A DNA stretch of 64,000 bases from positions 19,812-83,811 of the forward strand of contig NZ_AGBF01000013.1 of NCBI RefSeq assembly GCF_000225525.1, given 5' to 3'. The stretch's first letter is position 1. Every line of letters starts with the position of its first letter. Made by a program: the position numbers and the translations under genes. Origin of the DNA: Streptomyces zinciresistens K42 (GTDB lineage: Bacteria; Actinomycetota; Actinomycetes; Streptomycetales; Streptomycetaceae). Shown here one piece after another: positions 62,449-64,000 of the stretch. The notes below the pieces were generated by a model. That model saw nothing but the letters and a program-made list of their open reading frames with translations. It had not been told where the DNA came from and made no database searches.

Positions 62449-63438
62449 ATGGCCAGGAAGACTGCTGACGACGATCCCCTCAACCCCGTGACCCTCGCCG
62501 TGGGGCAGGAGGAGTTGCTGCTCGACCGTGCCGTGCGGGAGGTGGTGGACGCCGCGCGCGCGGCCGACGCCGACACCGATGTGCGGGACCTGGCCTCGGA
62601 CCAGTTGCAGCCCGGCACGCTCGCCGAGCTGACCAGCCCGTCGCTGTTCGCCGAGCGCAAGGTCGTGGTCGTGCGCAACGCGCAGGATCTGTCGGCGGAC
62701 ACCGTCAAGGACGTGACGGCGTACCTGTCGGCGCCCGCCGAGGAGATCACGCTGGTGCTGGTGCACGCCGGCGGGGTCAAGGGCAAGAAGCTGCTCGACA
62801 CCGCGCGCAAGGCGGGGGCGCGCGAGGTGGCGTGCCCGAAGATGACGAAACCCGCCGACCGGCTGGCGTTCGTGCGCGCCGAGTTCCGCACCACGGGCCG
62901 CTCGGCGACCCCCGAGGCATGCCAGGCGCTGGTCGACGCCATCGGCAGTGACCTGCGGGAGCTCGCGTCCGCGGTGAGCCAGCTGACCGCCGACGTCGAG
63001 GGGACGATCGACGAGGCCGTGGTGGGCCGCTACTACACCGGCCGTGCCGAGGCGTCGAGCTTCACCGTCGCCGACCGGGCCGTCGAGGGCCGCGCCGCCG
63101 AGGCGCTGGAGGCGCTGCGGTGGTCGCTGGCCACCGGGGTGGCGCCCGTCCTGATCACCAGCGCGCTCGCCCAGGGCGTACGGGCCATCGGCAAGCTGTC
63201 CTCGGCCCGCGGCGGCCGGCCCGCCGACCTGGCGCGTGAGCTGGGTATGCCGCCCTGGAAGATCGACCGGGTGCGCCAGCAGATGCGGGGCTGGACGCCG
63301 GACGCGGTCGCGCTCGCGCTGCGGGCGGTCGCGGAGGCCGACGCCGGGGTGAAGGGCGGGGGCGACGACCCCGGGTACGCGCTGGAGAGGGCGGTCGTCA
63401 CGATCGCGCGGGCGGCCCGTTCACGCGGGCGCGCGTAG
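62449..63438 (+). CDS. holA: DNA polymerase III delta subunit
   Basis: 329 aa from ATG 62449 (ATG 62437 also in frame). Clamp-loader delta fold: PVTLAVGQEELLLDRAVREVVDAAR (about 13-37), SPSLFAERKVVVVRNAQDL (about 62-80), LVLVHAGGVKGKKLLD, PEACQALVDAIGSDLRELASAVSQL (about 160), and C-terminal helices ending in ALERAVVTIARAAR. It opens the sliding clamp in the replisome. Confidence 0.95.
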   Translation: MARKTADDDPLNPVTLAVGQEELLLDRAVREVVDAARAADADTDVRDLASDQLQPGTLAELTSPSLFAERKVVVVRNAQDLSADTVKDVTAYLSAPAEEITLVLVHAGGVKGKKLLDTARKAGAREVACPKMTKPADRLAFVRAEFRTTGRSATPEACQALVDAIGSDLRELASAVSQLTADVEGTIDEAVVGRYYTGRAEASSFTVADRAVEGRAAEALEALRWSLATGVAPVLITSALAQGVRAIGKLSSARGGRPADLARELGMPPWKIDRVRQQMRGWTPDAVALALRAVAEADAGVKGGGDDPGYALERAVVTIARAARSRGRA

Positions 63439-63550
63439 AGCGGCGTCGCGTAGGCGTGCCGGCGGTGCGCGGGCGCGCGTAGCGGCGTACCGGAGGACAA
63501 TGAGCCGTATCAGCCGCACATCGCCGAATGACGGAGAGGTGGCGGTCGTC

Positions 63551-63946
63551 ATGGCTGAGCATCCGCACGCAGCACTGGTCCGCAAGGGCTTCGAGGCGTT
63601 CAGCCGCGGGGACATGGACACCCTGCGGGGTCTGATCGCGAAGGACGCCACGCATCACGTGCCCGGCAGCCACCCCCTCTCGGGCGACTTCAAGGGCCAG
63701 GACGCGATCATCGAGATGTACCGCAGGATCGGCGAGGAGACCGCGGGGTCGATGCGCCTGGAGATGCTCGGCATCGCGGTCGACGGGCGCGGGCACGCGG
63801 TCGGCATGTGCCGGGTCACCGCGGAGCGTCAGGGCAGGAGCCTGGACGACACCGGCTGCATCGTCTTCCGGATCGTCGGGGACAAGATCACCGACCTCGA
63901 CGAGTGTGTCGAGGACATCGGCGCGAGTGACGCGTTCTGGGGCTGA
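63551..63946 (+). CDS. NTF2/SnoaL-like family protein
   Basis: 131 aa from ATG 63551 (GGAGAGG upstream; the frame is open from 63500). LVRKGFEAFSRGDMDTLRGLIAKDATHHVPGSHPLSGDFKGQDAIIEMYRRI is a typical SnoaL-like N-terminal half, then FRIVGDKITDLDECVED. It is unrelated by context to the anthracycline cluster 15 kb away. Substrate unknown. Confidence 0.8.
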   Translation: MAEHPHAALVRKGFEAFSRGDMDTLRGLIAKDATHHVPGSHPLSGDFKGQDAIIEMYRRIGEETAGSMRLEMLGIAVDGRGHAVGMCRVTAERQGRSLDDTGCIVFRIVGDKITDLDECVEDIGASDAFWG

Positions 63947-64000
63947 GGCCGCCCGCCCCCGCGCCCGCCGCCCGCCCCGCCCGCCGGCGGGCGCGGCGCC

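Noticed and set aside
63551..63946. SnoaL-like protein as a further anthracycline cyclase
   Set aside because: It lies 15 kb outside the cluster beside holA and lacks the AknH/SnoaL catalytic-region sequence.

Overview
The window is high-GC actinobacterial DNA, almost certainly Streptomyces. It has dense GC-rich ORFs, GTG starts, ATGA/GTGA stop-start overlaps and one rare TTA codon, which sits in a pathway regulator. Both edges carry a typical Streptomyces housekeeping neighbourhood. The left edge (1-4119) has a small membrane protein gene, nadD, an LCP/LytR_C protein, rsfS, a histidine phosphatase and tRNA-Ala(GGC). The right edge (48182-64000) has two small Cys-rich proteins, a second identical tRNA-Ala, an SLBB/iron-sulfur oxidoreductase with a haem-type membrane partner, leuS behind a leucine leader peptide, a coiled-coil membrane protein, degV, comEA, comEC, holA and an NTF2-like protein.

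Between them (about 4200-48181) lies a complete type II polyketide cluster of the anthracycline class. It is bordered by a perfect 38-bp direct repeat (4200-4237 and 48144-48181). The repeat covers the -35/spacer part of the promoter-like sequence in front of the first right-hand housekeeping gene, and only the right copy keeps a -10 box. I infer that the cluster is a roughly 44-kb insertion. No integrase or transposase gene is visible.

Polyketide genes: a propionate-type starter system (KSIII-like protein with Ser in place of Cys, plus an acyltransferase), KS-alpha, KS-beta, an ABM-type anthrone oxygenase, and an ACP 25 kb away. There is a C9 ketoreductase, an aromatase/cyclase carrying an extra C-terminal NTF2/SnoaL-type domain, a DpsY/SnoaM-type cyclase, an aklanonic acid methyltransferase, an aklanonate methyl ester cyclase and a second SDR (probable C7 ketoreductase). 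Tailoring genes run in rhodomycin order (rdmA-B-C-E-like): 10-hydroxylase with the RdmB-type inserted serine, methylesterase and aklavinone 11-hydroxylase. An AknOx-type secreted bicovalent flavoprotein suggests oxidation of a terminal rhodinose to cinerulose/aculose.

Sugar genes suffice for L-rhodosamine, 2-deoxy-L-fucose and L-rhodinose: thymidylyltransferase, 4,6-dehydratase, 2,3-dehydratase, 3-aminotransferase, two N-methyltransferases, PLP 3-dehydratase, Gfo/Idh 3-ketoreductase, epimerase and 4-ketoreductase. There are three glycosyltransferases and two haem-less P450-like helper proteins. My prediction is a beta-rhodomycin/cosmomycin/cytorhodin-like oligoglycoside, possibly glycosylated at C7 and C10.

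Self-protection: DrrA/DrrB exporter, DrrC UvrA-like protein, a glutathione peroxidase and a Ddn-type F420 reductase. Regulation: a SARP activator with a TTA codon (bldA dependence), matching heptad repeats in several promoters, and a PadR repressor with a recurring GATACTCAA-type dyad near drrA, an ornithine-cyclodeaminase-like gene and, as a half-site, the F420 reductase gene. Strong inverted-repeat terminators close most convergent gene pairs.
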